From a virus, in the IMG/VR virus record IMGVR_UViG_3300006028_000001, positions 1-64,000 of that record: DNA of 64,000 bases; one strand, written 5' to 3'. The position numbers and the translations under genes were made by a program. Below the pieces are notes generated by a model. It was not told where the DNA came from, did not search any database, and saw only the letters and a list, made by a program, of their open reading frames with translations. Shown in pieces: positions 1 to 8,054 of the stretch. Within the stretch, counting starts at the first letter, position 1, and each line of letters starts with the position of its first letter.

Positions 1-2
1 GC

Positions 3-665
3 GCGCCGTACGTCGCGTCGTTCCTGCAGTTCACCGAGGACATGGGCCTGACCCCGGATTCGTGGGAGATGCTCGAAACAACCGTCCTGCACTACACCGA
101 CCAGTGGGGCGGCACTCTCGACGGGCACATCCGGTTCGACGCCACCGCCACACCGAAAGCCCGCAAGGTGTGCGCCAAGTTCGGTCTGGCCCGCCCGCTG
201 TTGACGTTCGACTCGAAGTCCCGGGAAAAGTCCACCGCGTCGTTTTGGCCGGATAACGCCAAGCAGCTCGCCGCCTACTGCCGTGGCGAGGTGGTGCTGC
301 TTGACGACGGATCCGAGGAGCCGCTGCCGCCGACCGATGGCGGCCTGGTGGTGCAGTTCCGGCCGGACGGCTACGCGTGGCGACGGGCCGACACGTCGGA
401 GCGCACCTACCGCGCGTTTCTGGCCAACAAGGAATCGGCGCTGTGGGAGATCGAATACGGCGCCGCCTCCACGCAGGTGAAGTCGTTTCCTGACCTGGAA
501 ATCCCGGACCTTCCGGCGCAACCCGCGAAGCGCGCTCGACGTACCACCAAGCAAGCACCTGCTGCAGCGAACTCTGTTCCGGCGCTGCGGGAGCGGATGG
601 GTACCGCGCTTGCCGCGCTGCCCGCCCATCCCGACTCGCCGTACGACGACGCGATTCCGTACTGA
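3..665 (+). CDS. PD-(D/E)XK (Cas4/RecB-like) exonuclease, 5' truncated by window
   Basis: The reading frame is open from base 3, so the N-terminus lies outside the window; the first ATG inside is at 42. The visible part reads as the nuclease core of Cas4/RecB-type phage exonucleases: GGTLDGHIRF supplies the motif II Asp, TFDSKSREK matches the (D/E)xK motif III, and DNAKQLAAYCRGE matches the helix with conserved Q-x-x-x-Y that follows. The C-terminus (about residues 150-220) is low-complexity Ala/Pro/Arg. Family members resect DNA ends for phage recombination. The neighbouring RDF, DnaQ-like and RusA genes fit a recombination cluster. Exonuclease polarity cannot be read from the sequence. Confidence 0.75.
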   Translation, partial: APYVASFLQFTEDMGLTPDSWEMLETTVLHYTDQWGGTLDGHIRFDATATPKARKVCAKFGLARPLLTFDSKSREKSTASFWPDNAKQLAAYCRGEVVLLDDGSEEPLPPTDGGLVVQFRPDGYAWRRADTSERTYRAFLANKESALWEIEYGAASTQVKSFPDLEIPDLPAQPAKRARRTTKQAPAAANSVPALRERMGTALAALPAHPDSPYDDAIPY

Positions 666-679
666 CCAAGGAGAACACC

Positions 680-1861
680 TTGCCTGGCCGAATCCTGACC
701 CTCCAGAGGCAGGTCCGCGAACTGGGCCGGTTGCGCGCCGGCTGGTCCGAGCCTGTTCCCGGCAAACGCCCGAGGCCGGTCAAGTCCAAGACGTGGCTGG
801 TGACCTCGCCTTCGAAGGAGTACATCGACGCGGCGGCTGAGGCGTGGGGCGGCACCGTCGAACGGTGGAAGCCGCAGGGCGCCGGCGCCGAACAGTGGCG
901 GGTCATCACCGAGGCATCGGCCATCGACGCACTGCTGCCGCCCGGAGACCCGGTTTCGCAGGCATACGAGATGTGGTCCGGCGGCGGCTGCCAGCGGCGC
1001 TGCGACGGCGTCACGGAGCAGTTGTCGAAGAGGGACTGCCTGTGCCGGGCACAGTTCGGCGAGGACGAGTTCTACAAGCAGCCGCCGGACAAGGCGTGCC
1101 GGCCGACCACCCGACTCGGCCTGATCATTCCCGAACTGCCCGACCTGGGTATCTGGCGCATGGAAAGCCACGGCTTCTATGCGGCGAACGAGATCACCGC
1201 CATGGTCGATCTGATCAAGTCGCGGGTCGATTCGGATCTGGTGATCCCGGTGACGTTGCGAATCGAGCAGCGTTCCCGGGTGGCGCAGGGCAAGACGAAG
1301 CAGTTCACGGTGGTCACGGTTGGGCTGCGTGGGGCGACCGCTCAGCAGATCCTGGCCGGGGCGGTGCCGGCGCTCGCGCTGGACGGCGCTCCGGAACGTC
1401 CCGCGCTGGAGTCCGCCCCGGCTGGGCCGACCGTTGAGACGGCCCGGACGGCCGAGCAGTTCAAGACGCTGGCGCGGCTGGCCCGGGACCCGGAGACGAT
1501 CCGCATGTTGTGGGACCGCTCCGGCACAGTCGGGGTGCTCGATGACAGCTTGAAGTCGTTCCTGACCGCCCGGGCGGTCGATCTGGGTGCCGAGATGAAG
1601 CCCAACGGCAACGGCAAGCCAGCCACTTCCGAGGCGGTCAAGCCGGCCAGTGCCCCGCCGGCCGAACCGGTGGAGGGCGAGTTGGAGCCGGACCAGGCGT
1701 TGTTGTGGCCGGCCATCCTCGCCGAGGCCGGTGCGCGGAAGTGGTCGGCCGACGACCTGGAGAAGCGGGTGATTGCCCGGTTCGACCTGGACTCGTCGGC
1801 GATCGACGGCTGGCAGATGCAGACCTTCCTCAACGAGCTCACGAGCGGAGCGGTGACCTGA
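680..1861 (+). CDS. Gp3-like recombination directionality factor
   Basis: A TTG start is chosen because AAGGAG lies just upstream and MPGRILTLQRQVRELGRLR is the usual N-terminus of the phiC31 Gp3 family. The 393-aa protein shows that family's layout: GGTVERW near residue 57, the WSGGGCQRRCDG motif near 105-116, further Cys residues (CLC, C-x-P-T-T-R-L) that probably bind metal, and MESHGFYAANEI. Such proteins bind a large serine integrase and switch it from attP x attB integration to attL x attR excision. No integrase is present in this window. The last 120 residues are poorly conserved and Pro/Ala-rich. It overlaps the next gene by ATGA. Confidence 0.85.
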   Translation: MPGRILTLQRQVRELGRLRAGWSEPVPGKRPRPVKSKTWLVTSPSKEYIDAAAEAWGGTVERWKPQGAGAEQWRVITEASAIDALLPPGDPVSQAYEMWSGGGCQRRCDGVTEQLSKRDCLCRAQFGEDEFYKQPPDKACRPTTRLGLIIPELPDLGIWRMESHGFYAANEITAMVDLIKSRVDSDLVIPVTLRIEQRSRVAQGKTKQFTVVTVGLRGATAQQILAGAVPALALDGAPERPALESAPAGPTVETARTAEQFKTLARLARDPETIRMLWDRSGTVGVLDDSLKSFLTARAVDLGAEMKPNGNGKPATSEAVKPASAPPAEPVEGELEPDQALLWPAILAEAGARKWSADDLEKRVIARFDLDSSAIDGWQMQTFLNELTSGAVT

Positions 1862-2412
1862 TGACGAAGGCACTTGTCGGCCCGGTCCCGTCGGTGCGGT
1901 TCCGCGACGGCACGAAGATTGCCTACCAGCCACCCCGCGACACAGCCGACGGCGACCGCTGGTCCAACTGCCAGGAACACCGCGTGGCGTGCGACTGCCG
2001 CGAGGCTGAGCTGGCCGAGCAGATCGCCGAACTGCGTAGCGAGCTGAAGGCGGCGCAGGATGCGGCACGTCGAATCCTGCAAGGCCACGCCACCTACGCC
2101 TACGAGAACAGCCCCACCGCCGGCGACGGCGGCCGGCCGATTGGGTGCATGTGCACGGGCTGTCAGATCGCCCGTGACGCCTACCTGCTCCGGCACTCCG
2201 AGGCCGATTCGCATGCGCGTGACCAGGTCGACGGCCTCGCCGAGGACCAGATCGCACAGGGGTGGCGGTGGAGACCGTTCTTTGGCCACGCCGGCCCGGA
2301 GTGCCTCGGCGCGCTGATCCGGTACCGCGACCAGTCCCGCTACCACGAGCACATCGTCCGCCCTGATGGGTCGCTGGTTGAGGACCCGGACCCGATTGAG
2401 GTGCCTTTCTGA
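1861..2412 (+). CDS. hypothetical protein, Cys-containing with coiled coil
   Basis: 183 aa, starting at the ATG that overlaps the RDF stop codon. A short coiled-coil stretch (EAELAEQIAELRSELKAAQDAARR, about residues 43-66) is preceded by CDC and followed by CMCTGC near residue 97, suggesting a metal site. No family is recognised. Translationally coupled to the RDF upstream and the exonuclease downstream, so probably part of the same recombination operon. Confidence 0.7.
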   Translation: MTKALVGPVPSVRFRDGTKIAYQPPRDTADGDRWSNCQEHRVACDCREAELAEQIAELRSELKAAQDAARRILQGHATYAYENSPTAGDGGRPIGCMCTGCQIARDAYLLRHSEADSHARDQVDGLAEDQIAQGWRWRPFFGHAGPECLGALIRYRDQSRYHEHIVRPDGSLVEDPDPIEVPF

Positions 2413-3305
2413 TGGCGAACTGGCTGACCGGCAAGTGTCTGGCGCTGGACACCGAGACTTCCGGGGTTTCGGTCCACAAGGACCGCATCGTCACCGCGAC
2501 CGCCGCGATCGTCAACCCGGATGGGACGGTTGCGTTCCAGCGGGACTGGCTGATCGCTGTCGACATCGACATACCGGCCGAGGCGACAGCCGTGCACGGG
2601 GTGACCACGGAGCACGCTCGCGAACACGGCCTGCCGACTGACGTGGCGGTCAAGGAGATCGCCAATTCGATCCGGTACGCCGTGCATTCGTCGATGCCGG
2701 TCATTGCCTTCAACTCGGTCTTCGATCTATCGATCATCAACGCCGAATGTATCCGCCGCGGCCTCGGCACCCTGGAGGAGTTCTGCGGGCGGCCCATCGC
2801 GCCCGTCGTGGACCCGCTGTGCATCGACAAGCACGTCGACCGGTACCGGCCCGGCTCCCGCAAGCTGGACGCCGTCTGCGCCCACTACGGCGTGACCCTG
2901 GAGAACGCCCACACCGCCGCCGCCGACGCGGTCGCCGCGGTACACGTGGCGCAGCGGCTGGCCGAGCGGTGCCGCATGTCGCCAGAGGCGCTACGCGCGT
3001 TGTACACCGACCGCCGGTACCCGAACGAGTTCGCTCGGGCGTTCGGGTCGCTGGGCCGGATGTCGGCCGCCGACCTGCATGCTGCGCAGGTTGTCTGGTA
3101 CCGGGAGCAGACCGACGGTCTCGGCTCGTGGTGGATGAAGCAGGCCGAGGAACTGCGCCACCTCATCGCCAAGCACACCGAGACCGGCAACGACAGCAAG
3201 CGGACGCAGGCCGAGCAGGACTTGGCCGACCTGGAGACGCGCATCGACTCCCTGGACGGGTCTTGGCCGCTGCGGATGGCATCAACCCAGGGAGCGCTGT
3301 CATGA
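2412..3305 (+). CDS. DnaQ-like 3'-5' exonuclease (DEDDh)
   Basis: 297 aa. LALDTETSG at residues 11-19 supplies the ExoI D-x-E motif, AFNSVFDLSI near residue 98 the ExoII Asp, and HTAAADAVAAVHV near residue 166 the ExoIII His and Asp, so all DEDDh metal ligands are present. This matches the RNase T/DNA polymerase III epsilon fold. The C-terminal 120 residues form a helical, charged tail typical of phage copies. Likely trims or proofreads DNA ends in replication or recombination. Starts at the last base of the preceding stop and overlaps the next gene by 4 bp. Confidence 0.85.
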   Translation: MANWLTGKCLALDTETSGVSVHKDRIVTATAAIVNPDGTVAFQRDWLIAVDIDIPAEATAVHGVTTEHAREHGLPTDVAVKEIANSIRYAVHSSMPVIAFNSVFDLSIINAECIRRGLGTLEEFCGRPIAPVVDPLCIDKHVDRYRPGSRKLDAVCAHYGVTLENAHTAAADAVAAVHVAQRLAERCRMSPEALRALYTDRRYPNEFARAFGSLGRMSAADLHAAQVVWYREQTDGLGSWWMKQAEELRHLIAKHTETGNDSKRTQAEQDLADLETRIDSLDGSWPLRMASTQGALS

Positions 3306-3529
3306 CCGGCCCGGAGCATCTGACCTGGTGTGTCAACCGCGCCATGGAGCGCGCCGACGCCGGCGGCATGGACCAGGCGTGGGTGTCGTTCACCCAGAAC
3401 CTTCGGCGGCATCCGGACACCGCGCACATCGCCGGCCACCCGATGCTGTCCATGGCGATGTGCTCCGGCGCGTTCAATGCCCCGACGGCGTTCCGCAGCT
3501 TCATCAGCGGATGGGCGGTGGCGGCGTGA
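3302..3529 (+). CDS. hypothetical protein
   Basis: 75 aa, ATG overlapping the exonuclease stop (ATGA). Mostly helical, with conserved-looking aromatic and His residues (HLTWCVNRAMERA, AFRSFISGW). No recognised domain. Its position in an unbroken chain of overlapping genes supports real translation. Confidence 0.6.
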   Translation: MTGPEHLTWCVNRAMERADAGGMDQAWVSFTQNLRRHPDTAHIAGHPMLSMAMCSGAFNAPTAFRSFISGWAVAA

Positions 3530-3924
3530 ACACTGCACCCGCCCGGGTCACCGTCGCCCGCAACATCCGCCGCCTACGGCAGGCCGCCGGTTGGACCCAG
3601 GATGAAGCCTGCGAGCGGCTGGCCAAACACGGCCACACATGGACCCGCAAAGCGTGGTCGCTGGCTGAACGCTCCGCCGACGACGCCCACCGGGCGCGGG
3701 CGTTCACCGCCGACGAGGTTGCCGCGCTGGCTGCCGTGTTCGAGGTGTCACCGGGTGACCTGTTCGACGCGCCCGTCACGTTCGCGCCGGCGGCCAACCG
3801 GCGCGGCGACGAACTGTGGCTGACGGCCGGCGGCACGGTCGAATGCGTCGGCGCGGACGACGCGCCGGGCGGCGACTGGGTGCGGCTGTACCGGCCGGCG
3901 AGGCAGAACGGGCCGAGCTCGTGA
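3526..3924 (+). CDS. Xre-type helix-turn-helix DNA-binding protein
   Basis: 132 aa, GTG start overlapping the previous stop. Residues 6-75 form an Xre/Cro HTH: VARNIRRLRQAAGWTQDEACERLA, then a recognition-helix region and VAALAAVFEVSPGDLFD, the usual end of the five-helix fold. The C-terminus is a short tail without known domain. It sits inside an operon rather than beside a divergent promoter, so it is more likely an auxiliary regulator than the main repressor. Confidence 0.8.
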   Translation: MNTAPARVTVARNIRRLRQAAGWTQDEACERLAKHGHTWTRKAWSLAERSADDAHRARAFTADEVAALAAVFEVSPGDLFDAPVTFAPAANRRGDELWLTAGGTVECVGADDAPGGDWVRLYRPARQNGPSS

Positions 3925-4049
3925 CCGGCGACGACCTGCTGCGCGCCTTCCGCCGCGCCGCCGCCCTGGAGCGTCGCCGCATCCTGCGCGGCCGGCCCGC
4001 GCGACGCCGACAACTGCTGCGCATCGCGAGGAAGGTAACCGGCCGATGA
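3921..4049 (+). CDS. small basic protein
   Basis: 42 aa, GTG start overlapping the Xre stop. Very Arg-rich helix (LLRAFRRAAALERRRILRG). Overlaps at both ends by 4 bp, which supports it as a gene despite its size; it may be a small nucleic-acid-binding protein, but this is only a composition argument. Confidence 0.5.
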   Translation: MTGDDLLRAFRRAAALERRRILRGRPARRRQLLRIARKVTGR

Positions 4050-4609
4050 GCATGCAAACTGCCCTGTTCGACATTGCCGCGCCGACACCGCCGAAGAAGA
4101 CGCCGAAGCGCCGCAGACCTGCCCCGGTTGTCGAACCCGCCCCGCCGACCGTCGCCACCACCGGCCGCACCTGGGTCATCACGTTCAACGCGCCCGCGCA
4201 GATGCTGTCGGTCAACTCCGGCAACCAGCACTGGCGCCGCACCTCGCCCATCCACAAGACGTGGCGGGAGGCGATGTACCTGCACGCCAAGGCCGCCAAG
4301 CTGCCAACCGGCCTGGCGCGGGTACGGCTCGACTTTGTACTCCGCTTCCCGCGTGCGGGTCGGATAGACGCCGGCAACTACTACACGCACGTCGTGAAGC
4401 CGTGTGTCGACGGCATCGGTCCGCCGATCGACAAGATGCGCGCCGGCAAACGCATCATCGCCGTCGGCTACGGGCTGATCCCTGACGACACCGCCGAATA
4501 CCTCGACGGCCCTCATGTGGTGCTGGGCGAACCCCACCGGGACAAGGCGGCACCGTACGGCCAGGTGGTCGTCACCATCACCGATCTGTCCGGAGCCAGC
4601 AATGGCTGA
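4046..4609 (+). CDS. RusA-like Holliday-junction resolvase
   Basis: 187 aa with a Pro/Lys-rich N-terminal tail (about 50 residues) before the domain. The domain shows the RusA pattern: NSGNQHWRR near the start, RIDAGNYYTHVVKPCVDGI carrying conserved Asp/Asn residues, and GLIPDDTAEYLDGPH, the motif with paired Asp that binds metal. RusA enzymes are homodimers that cut branched DNA during phage recombination or before packaging. Overlaps both neighbours. Confidence 0.8.
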   Translation: MSMQTALFDIAAPTPPKKTPKRRRPAPVVEPAPPTVATTGRTWVITFNAPAQMLSVNSGNQHWRRTSPIHKTWREAMYLHAKAAKLPTGLARVRLDFVLRFPRAGRIDAGNYYTHVVKPCVDGIGPPIDKMRAGKRIIAVGYGLIPDDTAEYLDGPHVVLGEPHRDKAAPYGQVVVTITDLSGASNG

Positions 4610-5066
4610 CCCATACATCGCCGCCGCCCGCAGCCGCTCCCACCTGGCCGCCCTGTGGCTGGCCAAACTGGCCACCGACGGTGTCGACATGCCGTCGCAA
4701 GTCCAGCAGTTTTTCACCTGCGACGTGCCGTACCTGCTTGCCCTCGCCCTACAGGACCGGCAGCCGACCAGTGCCTGCGAGGTGGTTGAAGCCACCCGCA
4801 CCGCGGACCTGCTCGCCCAGCTGGTCGACCTGGCCCGGCTCGCCAACGACGCCACCGAAACGTCCGCCGACCCGGCGCTGTGGCGGGCGCGGGAATCCGA
4901 CCTGCGGGAAGGGTTCGAGGCGTTGCCGCTGCGGCAGGTGCGCGCGTTGGCGGAGGTGGCGGTGCGGGCGCTGGCCGAAACCGGGTGGCCCGGCCCGGTC
5001 GCCGGCCCGAGCACCGAACAGGTGGTGCCGTGGTGGGCGCCGGAGTGGCGGGGGCCGGAACGGTGA
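4602..5066 (+). CDS. hypothetical protein
   Basis: 154 aa, ATG start overlapping the end of the RusA gene by 8 bp. Predicted mostly helical (several Leu/Ala-rich stretches, e.g. LAALWLAKLATDG, DLLAQLVDLARLANDA). Two Cys residues are too far apart for a zinc site. No family recognised. Confidence 0.6.
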   Translation: MADPYIAAARSRSHLAALWLAKLATDGVDMPSQVQQFFTCDVPYLLALALQDRQPTSACEVVEATRTADLLAQLVDLARLANDATETSADPALWRARESDLREGFEALPLRQVRALAEVAVRALAETGWPGPVAGPSTEQVVPWWAPEWRGPER

Positions 5067-5599
5067 CCGCCTGGACAGTGGTGGCCGCCACCGGACACCG
5101 ACCCCAGCATCTGCGGCCCGACAGCCACGAGTGGGTGCAGGCGCAGCTGCTGCGGATCGCGTTGAAGCTGCGCCGCGAATACAACACCGAGGTCGGCATC
5201 TCCGGCATGGCGCTGGGTGTCGACCAGTGGTGGGCCCGGGCGGTACTGGACGCCGAACTGGACCTGTGGTCGTACATCCCGTGTGAGCAGCAGGCCGACC
5301 GGTGGTCGGATGCCCAGCAGGCCGAATGGAAGCGGCTGCGGGCGATGGCAGTCAAGGAGCGAGTGTTCGGCGACTCCTACTCGCCACGTCTGCTGCACGC
5401 CCGCAACGACGGAATGATCGCCGACGCTGATGCGATGGTGGCGGTGCTGCGGCCCGGCAAGACGACCGGCGGCACCGCAAGCGCCGTGGAGAAGATCCGC
5501 ACCCGGCGCGTCCCGCACATCCTTGTCGACCTCGACGCCCGCACGGTACGGCTCGTCGCGTCGCCACTCTCGCTGGTCGTCGAGATTCCCGCGCGCTGA
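5063..5599 (+). CDS. SLOG-family (DprA/YspA-like, DUF1273-type) protein
   Basis: 178 aa, GTG start overlapping the previous stop. AATGHRPQ at residues 8-15, GISGMALGVDQWWAR near residue 47 and HARNDGMIADADAMVAVL near residue 112 are the hallmark loops of the Rossmann-like SLOG fold, which binds nucleotides or nucleotide derivatives. Phage copies are common in early operons; their substrate is unknown. The gene ends at the first of the repeated GCAACC/GACGTAG motifs. Confidence 0.75.
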   Translation: MTAWTVVAATGHRPQHLRPDSHEWVQAQLLRIALKLRREYNTEVGISGMALGVDQWWARAVLDAELDLWSYIPCEQQADRWSDAQQAEWKRLRAMAVKERVFGDSYSPRLLHARNDGMIADADAMVAVLRPGKTTGGTASAVEKIRTRRVPHILVDLDARTVRLVASPLSLVVEIPAR

Positions 5600-5600
5600 C

Positions 5601-5630
5601 GCAACCTCGCCGCGGCTCGCGACGTAGCAC
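5601..5630 (+). promoter_or_regulatory. bipartite promoter-like motif, copy 1
   Basis: GCAACC at 5601-5606 and GACGTAGCAC at 5621-5630, separated by 14 bases, directly after the SLOG stop codon and 36 bases before the ATG at 5666. One of seven copies with the same spacing; read as an ECF-type promoter (-35 GCAACC, -10 CGTA, 16 bases apart) or a protein-binding site. Confidence 0.6.
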
Positions 5631-5665
5631 ACACCACGAACATCCCTCGTAGCACGGAGATTGCC

Positions 5666-5968
5666 ATGCCTGACCTTGCCGTAAGAATCGACGACCAATA
5701 CGTGCCCCTGGCCGACTGTGACTGGGTGTTTCGGGAGCCGTGCGGCTGCCCGTTCGGCGTGATGTCCGCCGTCGCCCACTCCGGCCACATCATCGCCGCC
5801 GACGAAGGGGCGGCGTGGCAGGAGTTCTACGACACAGCCCGGGAACGCAACGCCGCCCGCAAGCAGGGCGTCACAGCCGAACTGATGACCCACGAGCGGT
5901 ACGGCCGCGAGGTCATGCCGCTGATGCGCGGCGGCTCCGGTCATGCCTGCGGCAAGGCGGTGGCGTGA
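5666..5968 (+). CDS. hypothetical protein
   Basis: 100 aa, ATG preceded by CACGGAG. Has a CGCPFG motif near residue 28, then a helical part and a C-terminal GHACG. First gene of a short operon driven by the motif at 5601-5630. No known domain. Confidence 0.65.
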   Translation: MPDLAVRIDDQYVPLADCDWVFREPCGCPFGVMSAVAHSGHIIAADEGAAWQEFYDTARERNAARKQGVTAELMTHERYGREVMPLMRGGSGHACGKAVA

Positions 5969-6576
5969 TGGCTGACCTGACCCTCACCGGCCCGTACTTC
6001 GAGACGTTCGCAATGGACGAGGACCACCCGACCGGCGGGGTGGGCTTCATTTGCTCCACGTGCCGCCGGGACGTGTCCACCGACCCGTGCCCCGACCACG
6101 CCCCCGTGGAGGTTCCCGGACTGGCGCTGGTCGAATGCGAGAAGACGCCGCGGCACTGGGCGTGGGTGCTCGCGTCCGACGCCAACGGCTACGGCATTCC
6201 CTGCTGGCAGTGCATCACCGAAGAGGACTCGGCGCAGCGTCGTGCAGCCGAGGACGCCCGCCACGGGCACTGGTCGCGCCGCTGGCGGTACTGGCCCGTC
6301 GCCCAGTGGACGGCGCGGCGGGCACGCAGCCTCGGCGTCATCGGCGGCTACGGCCTGGCCCTGGAGGACCGCGGCTGGCGGCTGTTCGGTGTCCGACTCA
6401 AGGGTCGCCGTGACTACATCCTCGGCGCGCCAAGGGAAACCTGGCACTGCTGGCTGATCGGCCACCATCGGCGCGGCGAACAGGTCGGCCCCGGATTCTG
6501 TGGCAAGTGCGTGCCGTGGCCGTGCTGCGGATCCATCCGGGTTGAGCACCAGCCGGGATGCCGCGACAACGCGTGA
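5968..6576 (+). CDS. Cys/Trp-rich hypothetical protein
   Basis: 202 aa. Start ATG overlaps the previous stop by one base. Three Cys clusters (CSTCRRDVSTDPC, CWQC, CGKC-x-x-CC) suggest two or three zinc-binding knuckles. The middle is very rich in Trp and Arg. No family recognised. The gene ends 4 bases before the second promoter-like motif. Confidence 0.65.
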   Translation: MADLTLTGPYFETFAMDEDHPTGGVGFICSTCRRDVSTDPCPDHAPVEVPGLALVECEKTPRHWAWVLASDANGYGIPCWQCITEEDSAQRRAAEDARHGHWSRRWRYWPVAQWTARRARSLGVIGGYGLALEDRGWRLFGVRLKGRRDYILGAPRETWHCWLIGHHRRGEQVGPGFCGKCVPWPCCGSIRVEHQPGCRDNA

Positions 6577-6580
6577 CGCC

Positions 6581-6610
6581 GCAACCTTCCGACCCACCTC
6601 GACGTAGCAC
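6581..6610 (+). promoter_or_regulatory. bipartite promoter-like motif, copy 2
   Basis: GCAACC at 6581-6586 and GACGTAGCAC at 6601-6610 with a 14-base spacer, 37 bases upstream of the ATG at 6648. The flank GC(A)ACCTTCCGAC is shared with copy 6. Confidence 0.6.
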
Positions 6611-6647
6611 CACATGACCCCAACCCGAACACCCTGGGGAGCCCCGC

Positions 6648-7055
6648 ATGACCCTGTACCTGTCCGACACGCGCCCCGAACCCGACACCGACCCGCAGCC
6701 CGACCCGATCGACAACGTGATCGTCGCGTGGCTGGCCGACCACGACGATCTGCCCGTCAAATACACCGACGGCACCAGCTGGTGGACCACCACGACCGCC
6801 GCCGACCGGTACGCCTGGTACGCACTCATCGAAGCCACCGGCGACGGCAAACTGCGCATCAGCGGCGCCGGACCCCGTTACGGCAGCCGCCGGCACACCG
6901 TCATCAGCGAACCCGTGGCCATGTCCGGGCGCCTCGCAACCTTCGGCGACGGAATCGTCTTCAACCAGATCCTCGGCGACGCCGTCCACGACACGCTCGC
7001 CGCCGTCACCCACGCCCACCGGGCCGCAACCCGCAGCCACCGGCGGCCGTCGTGA
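6648..7055 (+). CDS. hypothetical acidic protein
   Basis: 135 aa; ATG preceded by GGGGAG. N-terminal 25 residues are Asp/Pro-rich and acidic, followed by a compact-looking domain (YTDGTSWWTTTTAADRYAWYALIE). No recognised family. First gene of a three-gene overlapping operon (6648-7515). Confidence 0.6.
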   Translation: MTLYLSDTRPEPDTDPQPDPIDNVIVAWLADHDDLPVKYTDGTSWWTTTTAADRYAWYALIEATGDGKLRISGAGPRYGSRRHTVISEPVAMSGRLATFGDGIVFNQILGDAVHDTLAAVTHAHRAATRSHRRPS

Positions 7056-7255
7056 CCACCACCCTGTCCGACGCCGACCTGGACGTACTGCGGGCATACG
7101 CCGACGGCGAACACATCCCCGACATCGCCCTACGCCTCGGCGTCACCGTCGACGAAGCCGGCATCCGACTGGCCAACCTGTGCGGTGCGCACCGCGGCCA
7201 CGCCCAGGACATCGTGCACGCCCACCGCACCCGCAGCACCCGGAGCGCGCTGTGA
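7052..7255 (+). CDS. small helix-turn-helix protein
   Basis: 67 aa, GTG start overlapping the previous stop. LSDADLDVLRAYADGEHIPDIALRLGVTVDEAGIRLANLC resembles the tri-helical HTH of LuxR/sigma-70 region 4 proteins (helix, turn at LGVT, recognition helix). It lacks any other domain. Probably a small DNA-binding regulator; target unknown. Confidence 0.55.
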   Translation: MTTTLSDADLDVLRAYADGEHIPDIALRLGVTVDEAGIRLANLCGAHRGHAQDIVHAHRTRSTRSAL

Positions 7256-7515
7256 CGCTGACGCCCACCTTTCAACCACCCGGCCGGCTCGTGCCGTTGG
7301 AGGAACTGTTCCCCACCGGCGACTGCCCCGAATGCGGCGGCATCGGCATTCCGCTGTACGGCCGCCGCAAAGTCGGGCCACACGGGCAGCACGTCAGACG
7401 CGGCGACCGGGTCGTCGAATCCGACACGCCCTGCGACGGGGCCGGCGGGCCAACCGCCGAAGACCTTGAGGTGCCGTCGCGGCGGCAGCAGACCAAGAAC
7501 CAACCCACCGCCTGA
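7252..7515 (+). CDS. hypothetical protein with zinc-knuckle-like motif
   Basis: 87 aa, GTG start overlapping the previous stop. CPECGGIG near residue 24 and a later CDGAGG resemble half of a DnaJ-type zinc finger. Ends 14 bases before the SSB gene, with an AAAGGA Shine-Dalgarno in between. Confidence 0.55.
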   Translation: MTLTPTFQPPGRLVPLEELFPTGDCPECGGIGIPLYGRRKVGPHGQHVRRGDRVVESDTPCDGAGGPTAEDLEVPSRRQQTKNQPTA

Positions 7516-7529
7516 AAGGACCCATCGCC

Positions 7530-7970
7530 ATGTCCCTGCCCACCTTGAGCGGCGTCGGCCGGCTCATTGACGCTCCCGAGTTGCGCTTCACAAGCACCGG
7601 AAAAGCCGTGGCCAAGGTGCGTCTGGCCTTCAACTCCCGCAGGCGCAACGACGCGGGCGAATGGGTTGACGCGGATGTGTACTTCGTCGACGGCACGGTG
7701 TGGGACAAGCACGCCGAAAACGCCGCCGAGTCACTGAACAAGGGCGACGAGGTGATCGTTACCGGGCTGCTGAAGACCCGCAAGTACGAGACGAAGGACG
7801 GCGAGAAGCGCTCCGTCACCGAACTGGCCATCCAGTCCATCGGACCCTCGCTGGCGTTCGCCACGGCCAAGCCGCAGAAGGCGCAGCGTGGCGACGGGCC
7901 GAACGGGCGCAGCGGCGGCAACCAGTGGGCCGGCGCATCCGCGGTCAGTGACGAGGAGCCGCCCTTCTAG
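7530..7970 (+). CDS. ssb: single-stranded DNA-binding protein
   Basis: 146 aa. OB-fold N-terminal domain (residues 1-110: GVGRLIDAPELRFTSTGKAVAKVRLA, WDKHAENAAESLNKGDEVIVTGLL) and a Gly/Gln linker ending in the acidic tip DEEPPF, the site that recruits host or phage replication proteins. Length and layout match bacterial and phage SSBs. It lies in the replication block with the clamp and primase-helicase, so it likely coats phage replication intermediates. Confidence 0.95.
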   Translation: MSLPTLSGVGRLIDAPELRFTSTGKAVAKVRLAFNSRRRNDAGEWVDADVYFVDGTVWDKHAENAAESLNKGDEVIVTGLLKTRKYETKDGEKRSVTELAIQSIGPSLAFATAKPQKAQRGDGPNGRSGGNQWAGASAVSDEEPPF

Positions 7971-8018
7971 GCGGCACCGCACTGCAAACCCCACCGGTCG
8001 GCGCATAGGAGCAAAGAC

Positions 8019-8054
8019 GTGACCCTCACCATCCACACAGACACGCAGTCATGA
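8019..8054 (+). CDS. 11-codon leader ORF ahead of the methyltransferase
   Basis: GTG at 8019 with a strong AGGAG Shine-Dalgarno at 8007-8011 opens an 11-codon ORF (VTLTIHTDTQS) whose TGA overlaps the methyltransferase ATG as ATGA (8051-8054). The methyltransferase itself has no Shine-Dalgarno, so it is probably translated by coupling from this leader. The peptide may have no function of its own. Confidence 0.55.
   Translation: MTLTIHTDTQS

Noticed and set aside
407-2863. Very long minus-strand open frame
   Set aside because: It lies across clear plus-strand genes (RDF, DnaQ) and shows only Arg/Gly/Pro-rich composition, a shadow caused by high G+C codon use.
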